64,000 nucleotides of DNA from contig JAFDWU010000001.1 in the NCBI GenBank assembly GCA_018268315.1, positions 503,295 through 567,294 on the forward strand, read 5' to 3'. Numbering within the stretch: position 1 is the stretch's first letter; each line of letters opens with the position of its first letter. Below are positions 43,989 through 53,063 of the stretch, in pieces. The notes below the pieces were generated by a model. The model saw nothing but the letters and a program-made list of their open reading frames with translations, was not told the DNA's origin and did not search any database. Position numbers and translations under genes: made by a program. Source of the DNA: Armatimonadota bacterium (GTDB lineage: Bacteria; Armatimonadota; Fimbriimonadia; Fimbriimonadales; Fimbriimonadaceae).

Positions 43989-45280
43989 GCCGGATTCAGA
44001 TTACCGAAAAGCTTGCGCCCAAACCAGAAGGCGGGCGCAATCAGCAGAATGAGCCCGATCCAGATCATGGTTTCGCGCCCCTGCTCATTCCACGTTTGGT
44101 ACAGCGCAAACCCAACCAACACCACCGGCGCAAGCGCGGTCAACAGCACGGTAAACAGTCCGCCGGGAATCCGAAACGGCCTCTCCAACTCCGCGTCCCG
44201 CCGCAAAGCGACCAGCGCCCCGAATTCAAGCAGCAGAGCCGCCGAGTAGATGATGACGTCGAGTTCCGCAAGGCTTTGAAACGACTGAAAGCTCAGCACG
44301 AAGTAGAACACCGCGCTGACCACGATCGCCGCCCACGGCGTCCCGAATCGCGGGTGCTTAGCCCCCAGCCACTTAGGGAATATGCCGTCTTCTGCCAACA
44401 CCATTGGCAGGCGGCTCGCGCCCAGCATGGTGGACATCGTCAGACCGGCGCAATACACCACCGCCGCCGCTCCGCCGAGGGCGTAAAGCGTCGGCCCGCC
44501 CGCCTTTTCCAGAATCGCAAGCCACGCGCCGTCCTCCCATTTCGCGGCGTCCGGCATCACTTGCCAGCCCGCCCACACCGGCAGCAAATAAAGAAGGATC
44601 ACAATCGGGATGGTGAGCAGCAGAGCTTTCGGGAAGGTGCGCTTCGGCCCCTCGACTTCGCCCAGCACCGTCGAGAGCGAATCCCAGCCAAGGTAGTTCC
44701 ACATCACCGCGTAAAGGGCGGGGGCGATGGCGGCGTGGGAGACGTCGCTCATCGCGACCGGCCCGCCTTGCCCAAATCCCCGAAAAATCAACGCAATGAA
44801 AGGCACCAGAAGCACCGCCAGAAACAGAAGCGAAGAAAGCCCAACCTGCAAAGCGCCTCGCAGGTTCAGCAGCGTCATCGGAACAAGAATCCCTAGTCCC
44901 AGCAGCCAGTTCATAAGCGGCGTCATGTGCCCGATGTGCGCGAACTTGCCAACGTAGGTGGCGAACAGCACCGGATAGATGGCGACGTCCACCCAGCTAT
45001 ACATCCAAGACCACGCCGCGCAAAGAAAGCCCGCGAACGGACCAAAAGCGCGATGAACCCACCAGTAGTAGCCACCCTCGCGCGGTATCGCCGAGCCTAG
45101 TTCCGCGCTCATCAGCGCGGCGGGGATCGCCCAGACGAACGGGACGATGGCGATCATTAGAAGCGCGGTTGAGATTCCCGCCTTCTGAACCGTTTCCTCG
45201 ATTCCAAACGGCCCTCCGCTGACGACGAAGAAAATGCTGGCCGCGAGCGGCAATAGCCCCATTTTGCTTGTCCGCGCCAT
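43985..45280 (-). CDS. APC superfamily amino-acid/polyamine permease
   Basis: 431 residues with about 12 helices. The N-terminus MGLLPLAASIFFVVSGGPFG and IPAALMSAELGSAIPREGGY carry the substrate-binding features of amino acid-polyamine-organocation transporters. The GGPFGIEE pattern and PREGGYYWWVHRAFG are closest by eye to the LAT/polyamine uptake branch. The substrate is not certain. It is upstream of holB with a 4-base overlap and divergent from priA, with about 30 bp between. Confidence 0.85.
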   Translation of the reverse strand: MARTSKMGLLPLAASIFFVVSGGPFGIEETVQKAGISTALLMIAIVPFVWAIPAALMSAELGSAIPREGGYYWWVHRAFGPFAGFLCAAWSWMYSWVDVAIYPVLFATYVGKFAHIGHMTPLMNWLLGLGILVPMTLLNLRGALQVGLSSLLFLAVLLVPFIALIFRGFGQGGPVAMSDVSHAAIAPALYAVMWNYLGWDSLSTVLGEVEGPKRTFPKALLLTIPIVILLYLLPVWAGWQVMPDAAKWEDGAWLAILEKAGGPTLYALGGAAAVVYCAGLTMSTMLGASRLPMVLAEDGIFPKWLGAKHPRFGTPWAAIVVSAVFYFVLSFQSFQSLAELDVIIYSAALLLEFGALVALRRDAELERPFRIPGGLFTVLLTALAPVVLVGFALYQTWNEQGRETMIWIGLILLIAPAFWFGRKLFGNLNPA

Positions 45281-45311
45281 CCGCGGCTAGTATCCCGTAA
45301 ACTGCGAGCGC

Positions 45312-47711
45312 ATGGAAACGCTGCGCGTGGCCGAAATCATTATTGATTCGCGCGTTGGCGGGTCAGGGGCGCAGTACACCTATCAGGTCGATGAAGACCT
45401 GCCGCCCGGCACAGCCGTCGTCATCCCGCTTGGCAGCCGCAAAGTTCTTGGCTACGTGCTCCGAACTTGGATCGCAACTCAGGAGACCCTTGGCTTTCCC
45501 GTTTCACGCCTTCGCAGGCCGGAGGGCATTGTGCGCGAGGCATCCCTGCCTCCGCAAACCATGCAGCTCGTGCAGTTCGTCGCCGAAGAATACGGCTGCC
45601 CGGTTTCTGCTGCGCTTACGGTGGCAACGCCGCCGGGAGTCTTGAGTCGCCTCACGCTTTCCTACCGCCTGAGCGGGAAAGCAAGCACCGAGCGGCTTTC
45701 CGCGGTTCAGGAAGAGACTTTGCAGCTCTTCAAGGAGTCCGGAGGCACCTTCGACCCGCCCGCAAAGCTCGCGCCCGCGCTTGGCAAGGCGCTGCAATCG
45801 CTGGAGCGCGCGGGGCTGATCGAGAAAAGCCTGACCTTCAAGCCAACCAGGGAGAGCAAGAGCCGGGAGCAGCTTTACCGCTTATCCGCCCATCGAGACG
45901 ACGTGGAGAAGTTCTTGAAGAACGAGGGGCGCAAGCGTCCGGCGCAGGCGCTTGTCCTGATGCGACTTGGCATGGCCGCCGATTCCGCCTTTTCCGTTTC
46001 CGAAATCAAGGCAATGTGCGGCGTGACGGACACGATTCTGCGACCGCTGGTCGAAGGCGGACTGCTTGAAGTCGTCCAGCAGGACGAGAGCCTTCAGATT
46101 CCCGCGCCAAAGCCCAACCCGTTCCAGCAACTCGCCATCGACGCCGTCTGCGCGGAGGTCACCGCCCAGCAATACCACCCCTATCTGCTCTACGGCATCA
46201 CGGGAAGCGGAAAGACCGAGGTGTATCTCGCCGCCGCCGGAGAGGCGCTGCGCCTTGGGCGACAGGTGCTGTTCCTTGTGCCCGAAATTGCCCTCGCAAC
46301 CCAGGGCATCAGCCGCCTGCGAGAGCGGTTCGGTAAAGGCGTAGCGCTGGTTCACAGCGATATGGCGGAAGGCGAGCGACTGAAGACCTTCTCCGATATT
46401 GCCGGAAGACGTACGAACATTGTTCTTGGCGCGCGCAGCGCTCTCTTTGCCCCACTTCAAAACATTGGCCTCATCGTGATGGATGAAGAGCATGAGGGGA
46501 GCTACAAGCAAGAAACCACGCCTCGCTACCACGCAAAGACCGTCGCCATGCAGCTTGCCAAAATTCACGGCTGCCCCATCGTTCTGGGCTCGGCAACCCC
46601 TAGCGTGGAATCCTTCGCGGAAGCGCAAGACAACGAGCTAACGCTGCTTTCCTTGCCCGAGCGAGCCAATGCTTTGAACCTGCCGCAAGTCGAGACCATC
46701 GACCTGCGCGAGACCTTCCATCGCGGCAGCCCCGCGCTCATCACCACCAAGCTTCAGGATGCGATCAAGGAAACCCTGGCAAAGAAGCAGCAGGTCATCC
46801 TTTTCCTTAACCGCCGGGCCTACTCTCCGTTCGTACTTTGTCGTGACTGCGGACACAAAGAGCAGTGCCCAAACTGCTCGGTCACCCTTTCCTATCACAA
46901 ACGAACGAACCGCCTGAAGTGCCACCACTGCGGCTTCAACAAGCGTCCGCCCGATACCTGCCCAAGTTGCGGCGGCAACCGAATATCGGCCCTCGGCGTG
47001 GGCACCGAGAAGGTCGAAGAAACCATCCGCGAGCTTTTCCCTGAAGCGCGGGTTGCGCGGCTTGACCGCGACATCGCCCAGCGGAAAGGCGCTCTAGAAG
47101 AAATCCTTGCCGACTTTCGGGCGGGCGAAACCGACATCCTCATCGGCACCCAGATGGTGGCCAAGGGCCTCGACTTTCCGAACGTCACCCTCGTCGGCGT
47201 AATCCTTGCCGACATCTCGCTAAACATGCCCGATTTCCGCGCAACCGAGCGCACGTTCCAACTCCTCACCCAGGTCGCGGGAAGAGCGGGGCGCGGCAAA
47301 TTCCCCGGCGAGGTCTTCATCCAAACCTTCACGCCCGATCATCCTGCCGTCCAGCGGGCCTGCCAGCACGATTACATCGGCTTCTTCGAAGCCGCTCGGG
47401 AAGAGCGCAAGGATGTCGGCTACCCGCCCTTCCGCAGGTTAGTAAACATCGTCTTCTCCGGCGAGCACCTCTCCGAGGTACGAGCCGCCGCCACCGAGGC
47501 CGCCGCGAAGATCAAGGCGGCGATGCCGGATGCTGAAATAAGAGGCCCGGTTGATTGCCCACTCGAGAAGCTGCAAACCAAATGGCGCTGGCATCTCCTG
47601 CTTCGCTTAAAGCCGCACGAACAGGCAAGCAAAGTCTCGGAAGTCCTGGAGGACCTGAACTCCAAGACCGTCCAGGTCATGGTTGATATCGATCCTTACT
47701 CCATGCTTTGA
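45312..47711 (+). CDS. priA: Primosomal replication-restart helicase PriA
   Basis: 799 residues. The N-terminal 3'BD domain (about 1-105) is followed by a winged-helix segment. The helicase lobes have Walker A GITGSGKTE, DEEH (MDEEHEGSYKQ), SATPS and VAGRAGRG. The inserted zinc region has eight cysteines in CRDCGHKEQCPNC and CHHCGFNKRPPDTCPSCGG. PriA reloads the replisome at stalled forks. The full family length is present. It stands next to holB but on the other strand. Confidence 0.95.
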   Translation: METLRVAEIIIDSRVGGSGAQYTYQVDEDLPPGTAVVIPLGSRKVLGYVLRTWIATQETLGFPVSRLRRPEGIVREASLPPQTMQLVQFVAEEYGCPVSAALTVATPPGVLSRLTLSYRLSGKASTERLSAVQEETLQLFKESGGTFDPPAKLAPALGKALQSLERAGLIEKSLTFKPTRESKSREQLYRLSAHRDDVEKFLKNEGRKRPAQALVLMRLGMAADSAFSVSEIKAMCGVTDTILRPLVEGGLLEVVQQDESLQIPAPKPNPFQQLAIDAVCAEVTAQQYHPYLLYGITGSGKTEVYLAAAGEALRLGRQVLFLVPEIALATQGISRLRERFGKGVALVHSDMAEGERLKTFSDIAGRRTNIVLGARSALFAPLQNIGLIVMDEEHEGSYKQETTPRYHAKTVAMQLAKIHGCPIVLGSATPSVESFAEAQDNELTLLSLPERANALNLPQVETIDLRETFHRGSPALITTKLQDAIKETLAKKQQVILFLNRRAYSPFVLCRDCGHKEQCPNCSVTLSYHKRTNRLKCHHCGFNKRPPDTCPSCGGNRISALGVGTEKVEETIRELFPEARVARLDRDIAQRKGALEEILADFRAGETDILIGTQMVAKGLDFPNVTLVGVILADISLNMPDFRATERTFQLLTQVAGRAGRGKFPGEVFIQTFTPDHPAVQRACQHDYIGFFEAAREERKDVGYPPFRRLVNIVFSGEHLSEVRAAATEAAAKIKAAMPDAEIRGPVDCPLEKLQTKWRWHLLLRLKPHEQASKVSEVLEDLNSKTVQVMVDIDPYSML

Positions 47712-47733
47712 GCTTCCTAGGTAAAACGAAAGC

Positions 47734-49092
47734 GTGAAACGCCCCGCTCAACTCCTTCTTTCTTTCTTGCTGGCTGCCATTTGTGTGAGCAACAATGCAC
47801 CGGCTGCGGGCGTGTTCATCGAAGAGCCTTATCTGAACATCGGCTCTGCCCCCAACGATGGCGTCATCCGCCTCGCGGTTCTTTGGCACGCGCCGGATGC
47901 CGAGGCTAATTGGGAAGTACGTTACCGGGCAAACGGGCATTCATTGTCGGCAACGCCTACCTACCGCGTGGTGGAAGCGGGCACGATCCCTGCGCACCGC
48001 GTCTACAACTGCCTGATGGAAGGCTTCGCCCCTGGCGAAGCGGCTGCCTATGAGGTCTACAAGGACGGCCAGCGCGTATTCCAGGCGGTAGGAAGAGCGC
48101 CAAAGGTCACTAGTCAGCCATTCAAATTCCTCGTCTTCGGCGATTGCGGACGCGGGCGGCCAGATCAGAAAGCCCTCGCCAAGCAGGCGGTGGCGGAGAA
48201 GCCAGATTTCGTGGCGCTGGTCGGCGACCTCGTCTACACCCACGGCTCCGTCAACGAGTACCGCTCGAACTTCTTCCCCTACTACAACACCAGCGACATC
48301 CCGCTGATGCGCTCAGTGCCGTGTATCGGAATGTCTGGCAACCACGACACGGGTAACCCCAGCCTCTCCTCGTATCCCACCGGCCTGGCGTTTTACTACT
48401 ACTGGTCGCAGCCGCTTAACGGGCCGACCCCGATGGGGCCGCGGGTCAGCGGAAGCGGAGCCCAGTTAGACGCCTTCCGAAAAGGCGCGGGACCGAACTA
48501 TCCGGGCGGCGCGAACTTCTCGTTCGACTACGGCAACAGCCACTGGACGGTTCTCGACTCCAACCCCTACAACAATTGGAAGAATCCCGAGCTGCGCGCC
48601 TGGCTTGAAAGCGATTTGAAAGCCAGCAGCAGTGCAACCTGGAAGTTTGTGGCGTTCCACCATCCGCCCTTCCACTCGTCCCACGCGCATCAGATGGATC
48701 GCTTCATGCGCTCGGTGGTCGATCTTATCGAGAAGTATCACGTCGACGTGGTTTGGTGTGGGCATGTTCACAACTACCAGCGTTCCTTCCCAATGCATGT
48801 CGGCAAAGGGTTCCTCACCAACGTCAACACCGATGACTGGCAGCTTGACCGGAGCTACGACGGCAAAGGCGCCAACCGTCCAAACGGAACCATCTACATC
48901 GTCGATGGCGCAGGCGGCGCGGAGATTTATAACCCCGAGCAAGAGAACGACCCGAGCAGTTGGCAGCCGTTCACCACGCGCTACATCTGCAAGTACTCCT
49001 TCACTTCCGTCTCGATTAACGGAAACCGCTTCACCGCCCGCCAAATCGCCAAGGATGGGCGCGAACTGGACTCGTTTATCATTCAGAAGTAA
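47734..49092 (+). CDS. Secreted metallophosphoesterase (purple acid phosphatase-like)
   Basis: 452 residues from a GTG, six bases after a TAAAAC sequence. The signal peptide is MKRPAQLLLSFLLAAICVSN. A fibronectin/PAP-N-like beta domain (about 30-125) precedes the calcineurin-like domain. Metal ligands are FGDCG, GDLVYTHG, GNHD, FHHPPFHSSH and GHVHNYQR. This is the architecture of purple acid phosphatases that release phosphate from organic esters outside the cytoplasm. The next gene, an Ig-like membrane protein, starts 26 bp downstream. Confidence 0.9.
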   Translation: MKRPAQLLLSFLLAAICVSNNAPAAGVFIEEPYLNIGSAPNDGVIRLAVLWHAPDAEANWEVRYRANGHSLSATPTYRVVEAGTIPAHRVYNCLMEGFAPGEAAAYEVYKDGQRVFQAVGRAPKVTSQPFKFLVFGDCGRGRPDQKALAKQAVAEKPDFVALVGDLVYTHGSVNEYRSNFFPYYNTSDIPLMRSVPCIGMSGNHDTGNPSLSSYPTGLAFYYYWSQPLNGPTPMGPRVSGSGAQLDAFRKGAGPNYPGGANFSFDYGNSHWTVLDSNPYNNWKNPELRAWLESDLKASSSATWKFVAFHHPPFHSSHAHQMDRFMRSVVDLIEKYHVDVVWCGHVHNYQRSFPMHVGKGFLTNVNTDDWQLDRSYDGKGANRPNGTIYIVDGAGGAEIYNPEQENDPSSWQPFTTRYICKYSFTSVSINGNRFTARQIAKDGRELDSFIIQK

Positions 49093-49106
49093 TAGGGGCA
49101 ATCTGC

Positions 49107-49112
49107 TAGAAT
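49107..49112 (+). promoter_or_regulatory. -10 box (TAGAAT) 6 nt before the start at 49119
   Basis: TAGAAT, six bases, then GTG. This is the clearest leaderless-type arrangement in the window. Confidence 0.5.
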
Positions 49113-49118
49113 CCTTCC

Positions 49119-50729
49119 GTGAGTTTCGCGGTTCGACTTTCCTCCGATCTGTTCTCGGTGGAAGCTGGTTCGACAGTCCCTATCGGGATTCAGATCGCCA
49201 ATCGTTCCGAAGAAGCAGATCAGTTTGAACTTGAAATCGAGGGCATCGATCCCGAGTGGGCGGCGGTCCCGGTCGCCAATTTCTCGCTGCCCGCGCAGGA
49301 ATCCGCTGCTGAGAAGATCTTCCTCAAGCCGCCCCGCGTAAGCGAGAGCCTAGCCGGTGATTATCCCTTCGTCGTACGAGTGCGCTCTCTGAATACCGGC
49401 GAGTCGCGAACGTCACAGGGCGTTCTGCAAATCAAGCCATTCCATTACATCAGCATGGAAATCGGACCGAAGAAGGGCCACATCGGACCGTTCAACCGCC
49501 GCTTCGATTTCGCGCTGACGGTGATGAACCTGGGCAACACTGACCACCACCTTCAACTCGTAGGCTTTGACCCCGAAGATGCGTGCACGTTCGATTTCGA
49601 TAATAATCCGGTCGCGGTCTCGCCTGGCCAGCAGAAAGAGGTCGAAGTATCCGTCGGCGGCAAGCGGCCCAAATGGTTCAGCGGCGTACGCCTACACGGC
49701 TTTACGATCACCGCGCGCAGCCTTGATACCCCGTCCGTCATCAGTTCAGCCCAAGGGCAGCTTGAGCGCCGTCCGCTGCTTAGCCCTGGTGCAGCATTCT
49801 TCTTGATTTTCGTTCTTCTCCTTGGCTCGGCTTGGTTCGCCCTGCTGCCCAAGCCGCCGCGCTTCCACATGGAGGCGGACACGATGGAGGCCGTTCGGGG
49901 CGTGCCCTTCAAAGTGAGCTGGTTCGCAAGCAATGCCAATGAGGTCGCCATCACGGTGAATGGCCGCGCGTGGGTAAGTGGCAACCGAACGTCGGCTGAT
50001 CGCACCTTCTTACCTGACACCGCGGGAACCTACGTGTTTGAAGGCTATGCATCGCACGACGCCAAACAATCGCCCTCCGAGCGAATAGTTGTCAGCGTTA
50101 AGGAACCACCGCCCATCGCCGACCCGGTTATCAACCAGTTCAAAGTTTCAAAGACCCAAGTAAAGGTGAACGAGCCGTTCACGCTGAGCTACAACGTGTC
50201 GCCATCCGTCACCAAACTCACCCTCAGCCCAACCGGCGAGGAGCTGAACCTGAAGCTGAACGAGAAGGAGATCACGCGATCAACCCCTGGCGTGATCGAG
50301 TACAAGATCGTTGCCGAGAACACGACTGGCAAGTCGGTCTCTGCCAGCGTGAAGGTCACGGTGGTGGAAACCTCCGCCGCCAACATCATCGTCTTCACCG
50401 CCAGCACCAGCAAGCTGGATGTCTGCCCGGCGCCGGTGACAATCGCCTGGCAAACGGCGACAGCCGTTCGGGCCGAACTGAGCGATGGCTCTCATACGAT
50501 CGCCCTCGACAAAGACAAGATCGAGCAAGGTTCAATGGATATCGTGGTCAACCAAACTTCCACCTTCACCCTAACTGTGTACGACGACAAGGGCTTAACC
50601 ACGCGCAAAATGGTTCAAGTGAAATGCCCAACCGCTCCGCGCCCGAACGATCCCGGAGGATCGGCCGGCGGCGCCGGAGTTGACCCCAACCCAACCGCTC
50701 CGCGAAGCACCTCCGGCGGTGGCCACTAA
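49119..50729 (+). CDS. Single-pass membrane protein with Ig-like domains on both sides
   Basis: 536 residues, GTG start. Residues 1-215 form two beta-sandwich domains resembling the COG1470-type CARDB/NPCBM-like repeats (FSVEAGSTVPIGIQIANRSE; FNRRFDFALTVMNLGNTDHH). There is no signal peptide. One membrane helix lies at about 224-244, followed by three Ig-like units with the pattern FxVSWFASNANEVAITVNG, including NQFKVSKTQVKVNEPFTLSY. The tail is Pro/Gly/Ser rich. If the helix is a signal anchor, the N-terminal sandwiches lie in the cytoplasm, which is unusual. It is unrelated to its neighbours. Confidence 0.65.
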   Translation: MSFAVRLSSDLFSVEAGSTVPIGIQIANRSEEADQFELEIEGIDPEWAAVPVANFSLPAQESAAEKIFLKPPRVSESLAGDYPFVVRVRSLNTGESRTSQGVLQIKPFHYISMEIGPKKGHIGPFNRRFDFALTVMNLGNTDHHLQLVGFDPEDACTFDFDNNPVAVSPGQQKEVEVSVGGKRPKWFSGVRLHGFTITARSLDTPSVISSAQGQLERRPLLSPGAAFFLIFVLLLGSAWFALLPKPPRFHMEADTMEAVRGVPFKVSWFASNANEVAITVNGRAWVSGNRTSADRTFLPDTAGTYVFEGYASHDAKQSPSERIVVSVKEPPPIADPVINQFKVSKTQVKVNEPFTLSYNVSPSVTKLTLSPTGEELNLKLNEKEITRSTPGVIEYKIVAENTTGKSVSASVKVTVVETSAANIIVFTASTSKLDVCPAPVTIAWQTATAVRAELSDGSHTIALDKDKIEQGSMDIVVNQTSTFTLTVYDDKGLTTRKMVQVKCPTAPRPNDPGGSAGGAGVDPNPTAPRSTSGGGH

Positions 50730-50731
50730 AT

Positions 50732-52264
50732 ATGCCGCGCGCGCTGCTTTCCGTCACCGATAAAACCGGTTTGGTCGAGTTCGCCCAAGCGCTCGCCAAG
50801 CACGGCTATGAATTTGTAAGCACCGGCGGAACCGCCAAGGCGCTCCGCGACGCGGGACTGAAGGTGCAGGACGTCGCCGACGTCACCGGCTTTCCCGAAA
50901 TGCTGGATGGCCGCGTGAAAACGCTCCACCCGAAAATCCACGGCGGACTGCTGGGCGATACCCGCCTGCCCGCTCACACGAGCGCAATGAAGGAAGCTGG
51001 AATCGAGCCCTTCCACTTGGTGGTGGTGAACCTGTACGCCTTCGAGAAGACCGTCACCGGCCCTCACACGCTTGAGGAAGCGATTGAGTCAGTCGATATC
51101 GGCGGACCCGCCATGATCCGCGCCTCCGCGAAGAATTACGCCAATGTCGCGGTAGTCGTCGATCCGGAGGACTACAAGCTGGTACTGGAAGCTATCGAAG
51201 GCGATTACCTTGAGCAAATTCGCCTGCGATTGGCGGCGAAAGCCTTCCGACACACCGCGTTTTACGATTCGATGGTTTCGCGCTACTTCACCCAAGCGGT
51301 CGGCGATTCGCCGTTCAAGGAAACCATCACCCTCGGATTCAGAAAGCAGCTGATGATGCGCTACGGCGAGAACATGCACCAGCAGGCAGGGTTGTTCATC
51401 GACCCTCTTGGTCTACCGGGAATTGCGCAAGCCGAACAGAAGTCAGGCAAGGAGCTCAGCTACAACAACATTCTCGATGCGGACCGCGCTTGGGAGCTTG
51501 TGGCCGATATGCCCACCGGCGCCTGCGCGATCATCAAGCATGGAAACCCGTGCGGCGCCGCCATCGGCGTTGATAACGGCGAGAGCTACCGTCTTGCCAA
51601 GGAAAGCGATCCAATTTCCGCCTTCGGTGGCATCGCCGCCTTCAATAGCGAGGTCGGCAAGGTTGCCGCAGAGGCGATGACCGAGAAGGGCAACTTCCTA
51701 GAGGTCGTGATTGCTCCCAGTTTCACGCAGGAAGCGATCGACATGTTCAAGAACCGATCCGGCTGGGGACCCGATGCCCGCCTCTTGCTTGCCCAGCTTC
51801 CCGCCAACAAGGTCTCCCTCACCGTCCGCAGCGTGCGTGGCGGCGCGCTGATCCAAGATTCCGATGAGGACCCGGGCAACGAGTGGCAGCTCCCAACCCA
51901 GCGAAGGCCGAGCGAGGACGAACTAAAAGCACTGAGGCTGATGTGGAGCATCATTCCCCATGTCGGCTCCAACGCCATCGTGGTAGGCAGCGCCAACCGC
52001 CTGCTTGGCACCGGCGCGGGCCAAATGAACCGTGTGCAGTCCGTCCGCCTTGCCCTTGAGCAAGCTGGGGAACTCTCCAAGGGCGCAGCCCTTGCCAGCG
52101 ACGCGTTCTTCCCCTTCCCCGATAGCATTGAGACGGCGGCGGCAGCAGGAATCACCGCAATCGTTCAGCCCGGCGGCAGTAAGAAAGACGGCGAGGTCAT
52201 CGCCGCCGCTGACAGATTGGGCATTGCGATGGCGCTAACTGGTACGCGCCACTTTAGGCATTAG
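50732..52264 (+). CDS. purH: Bifunctional AICAR formyltransferase / IMP cyclohydrolase
   Basis: 510 residues catalysing the last two steps of IMP synthesis. The N-terminal IMPCH domain (about 1-195) begins RALLSVTDKTGLVEFAQALA with the MGS-type fold. The formyltransferase domain follows, including MRYGENMHQQAG, the catalytic KHGNPCGAA segment, and SDAFFPFPDSIETAAAAGI near the end. It begins two bases after the preceding stop, so it is read through from the Ig-like gene's transcript or an internal promoter. Confidence 0.96.
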   Translation: MPRALLSVTDKTGLVEFAQALAKHGYEFVSTGGTAKALRDAGLKVQDVADVTGFPEMLDGRVKTLHPKIHGGLLGDTRLPAHTSAMKEAGIEPFHLVVVNLYAFEKTVTGPHTLEEAIESVDIGGPAMIRASAKNYANVAVVVDPEDYKLVLEAIEGDYLEQIRLRLAAKAFRHTAFYDSMVSRYFTQAVGDSPFKETITLGFRKQLMMRYGENMHQQAGLFIDPLGLPGIAQAEQKSGKELSYNNILDADRAWELVADMPTGACAIIKHGNPCGAAIGVDNGESYRLAKESDPISAFGGIAAFNSEVGKVAAEAMTEKGNFLEVVIAPSFTQEAIDMFKNRSGWGPDARLLLAQLPANKVSLTVRSVRGGALIQDSDEDPGNEWQLPTQRRPSEDELKALRLMWSIIPHVGSNAIVVGSANRLLGTGAGQMNRVQSVRLALEQAGELSKGAALASDAFFPFPDSIETAAAAGITAIVQPGGSKKDGEVIAAADRLGIAMALTGTRHFRH

Positions 52265-52300
52265 GTCCTTTACCAGGACTCTGCTGGCTCTTATCCAACC

Positions 52301-52306
52301 TACAAT
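52301..52306 (+). promoter_or_regulatory. -10 box (TACAAT) 7 nt before the start at 52314
   Basis: TACAAT, seven bases, then ATG. No Shine-Dalgarno would be present in such a message. Confidence 0.5.
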
Positions 52307-52313
52307 AGGTTAG

Positions 52314-53063
52314 ATGAGAGCCGCAAGCTCACTTGACCGATTCCTGAAGCACCGCGCTTCCATTCTGAACGCCAGTCAATCCACCCAAGGCGCTCAGGTG
52401 TGCGCGCTCATTGGCGCAATCTTCGCCGGCGCGGGTCTTCTTGTCTACTTCCTCTCCCATAAGGCAAACGCCCACTCCACCGGCAGCATTTTCATGTGGA
52501 CCGGGTCGTTCAATATTTTGCTCGGACTGTATATGTGGCGGCTGAGCAATCGGAACCGCATCCCAACCGTGAATCTATCGGCTAATGCGCATCGCCTTGT
52601 TCAGCGCCTGATGACTTCATCGGCCCTTCGAACCGAGTACGGGAGCAGCGGATTTAACTTCGTCACCCGAACTTCTGAAGAAATTCTCGGCGAGCCTGCC
52701 TTTACAATTCTTGATGCGGCGGCCACCGAGTGCAATCGAATCTTTGCCGCTATCCAGGTTGGCGCGAACGCTCCCGCGATCAAGAGGCTTAGGCCGCAAA
52801 TCGAAAACGCAGCTGATTCCGCGATGCTTGAGCTATTCGAGATTGCCGCGGTTCTTGAGAAGTTTCCAGAATCCCAAACCTTAAGCATCGGCGAAGCGCA
52901 AAAGAAGATAGCCGAACTCGGAGAACTCGCTATCCGTTCAGAAAAGCTGGCGGCAGAAACCGCGATGCCAAGCGAGTTGTTGAGAGCCTCTTCCCCACTC
53001 GAAGACCTGCTTGAGAGCATGCGCCAAGAAGATGTCTCGCGCAACGAACTACATCAGCGCTGA
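52314..53063 (+). CDS. Two-helix membrane protein with helical cytoplasmic tail
   Basis: 249 residues. Two membrane helices (about 28-48 and 57-76) are joined by a short loop. A long helical C-terminal region follows, with heptad-like runs (LELFEIAAVLEKFPESQTL; SPLEDLLESMRQEDVSRNEL). There is no catalytic motif. The protein resembles the unknown membrane protein at 55615 in layout (two N-terminal helices plus helical tail) but not obviously in sequence. Its last 10 bp overlap the convergent hydrolase gene. Confidence 0.65.
   Translation: MRAASSLDRFLKHRASILNASQSTQGAQVCALIGAIFAGAGLLVYFLSHKANAHSTGSIFMWTGSFNILLGLYMWRLSNRNRIPTVNLSANAHRLVQRLMTSSALRTEYGSSGFNFVTRTSEEILGEPAFTILDAAATECNRIFAAIQVGANAPAIKRLRPQIENAADSAMLELFEIAAVLEKFPESQTLSIGEAQKKIAELGELAIRSEKLAAETAMPSELLRASSPLEDLLESMRQEDVSRNELHQR

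Noticed and set aside
43778..44896. 372-residue plus-strand frame opposite holB and the permease
   Set aside because: Its translation is a run of R, P, Q and H with no domain; both minus-strand genes are clear.
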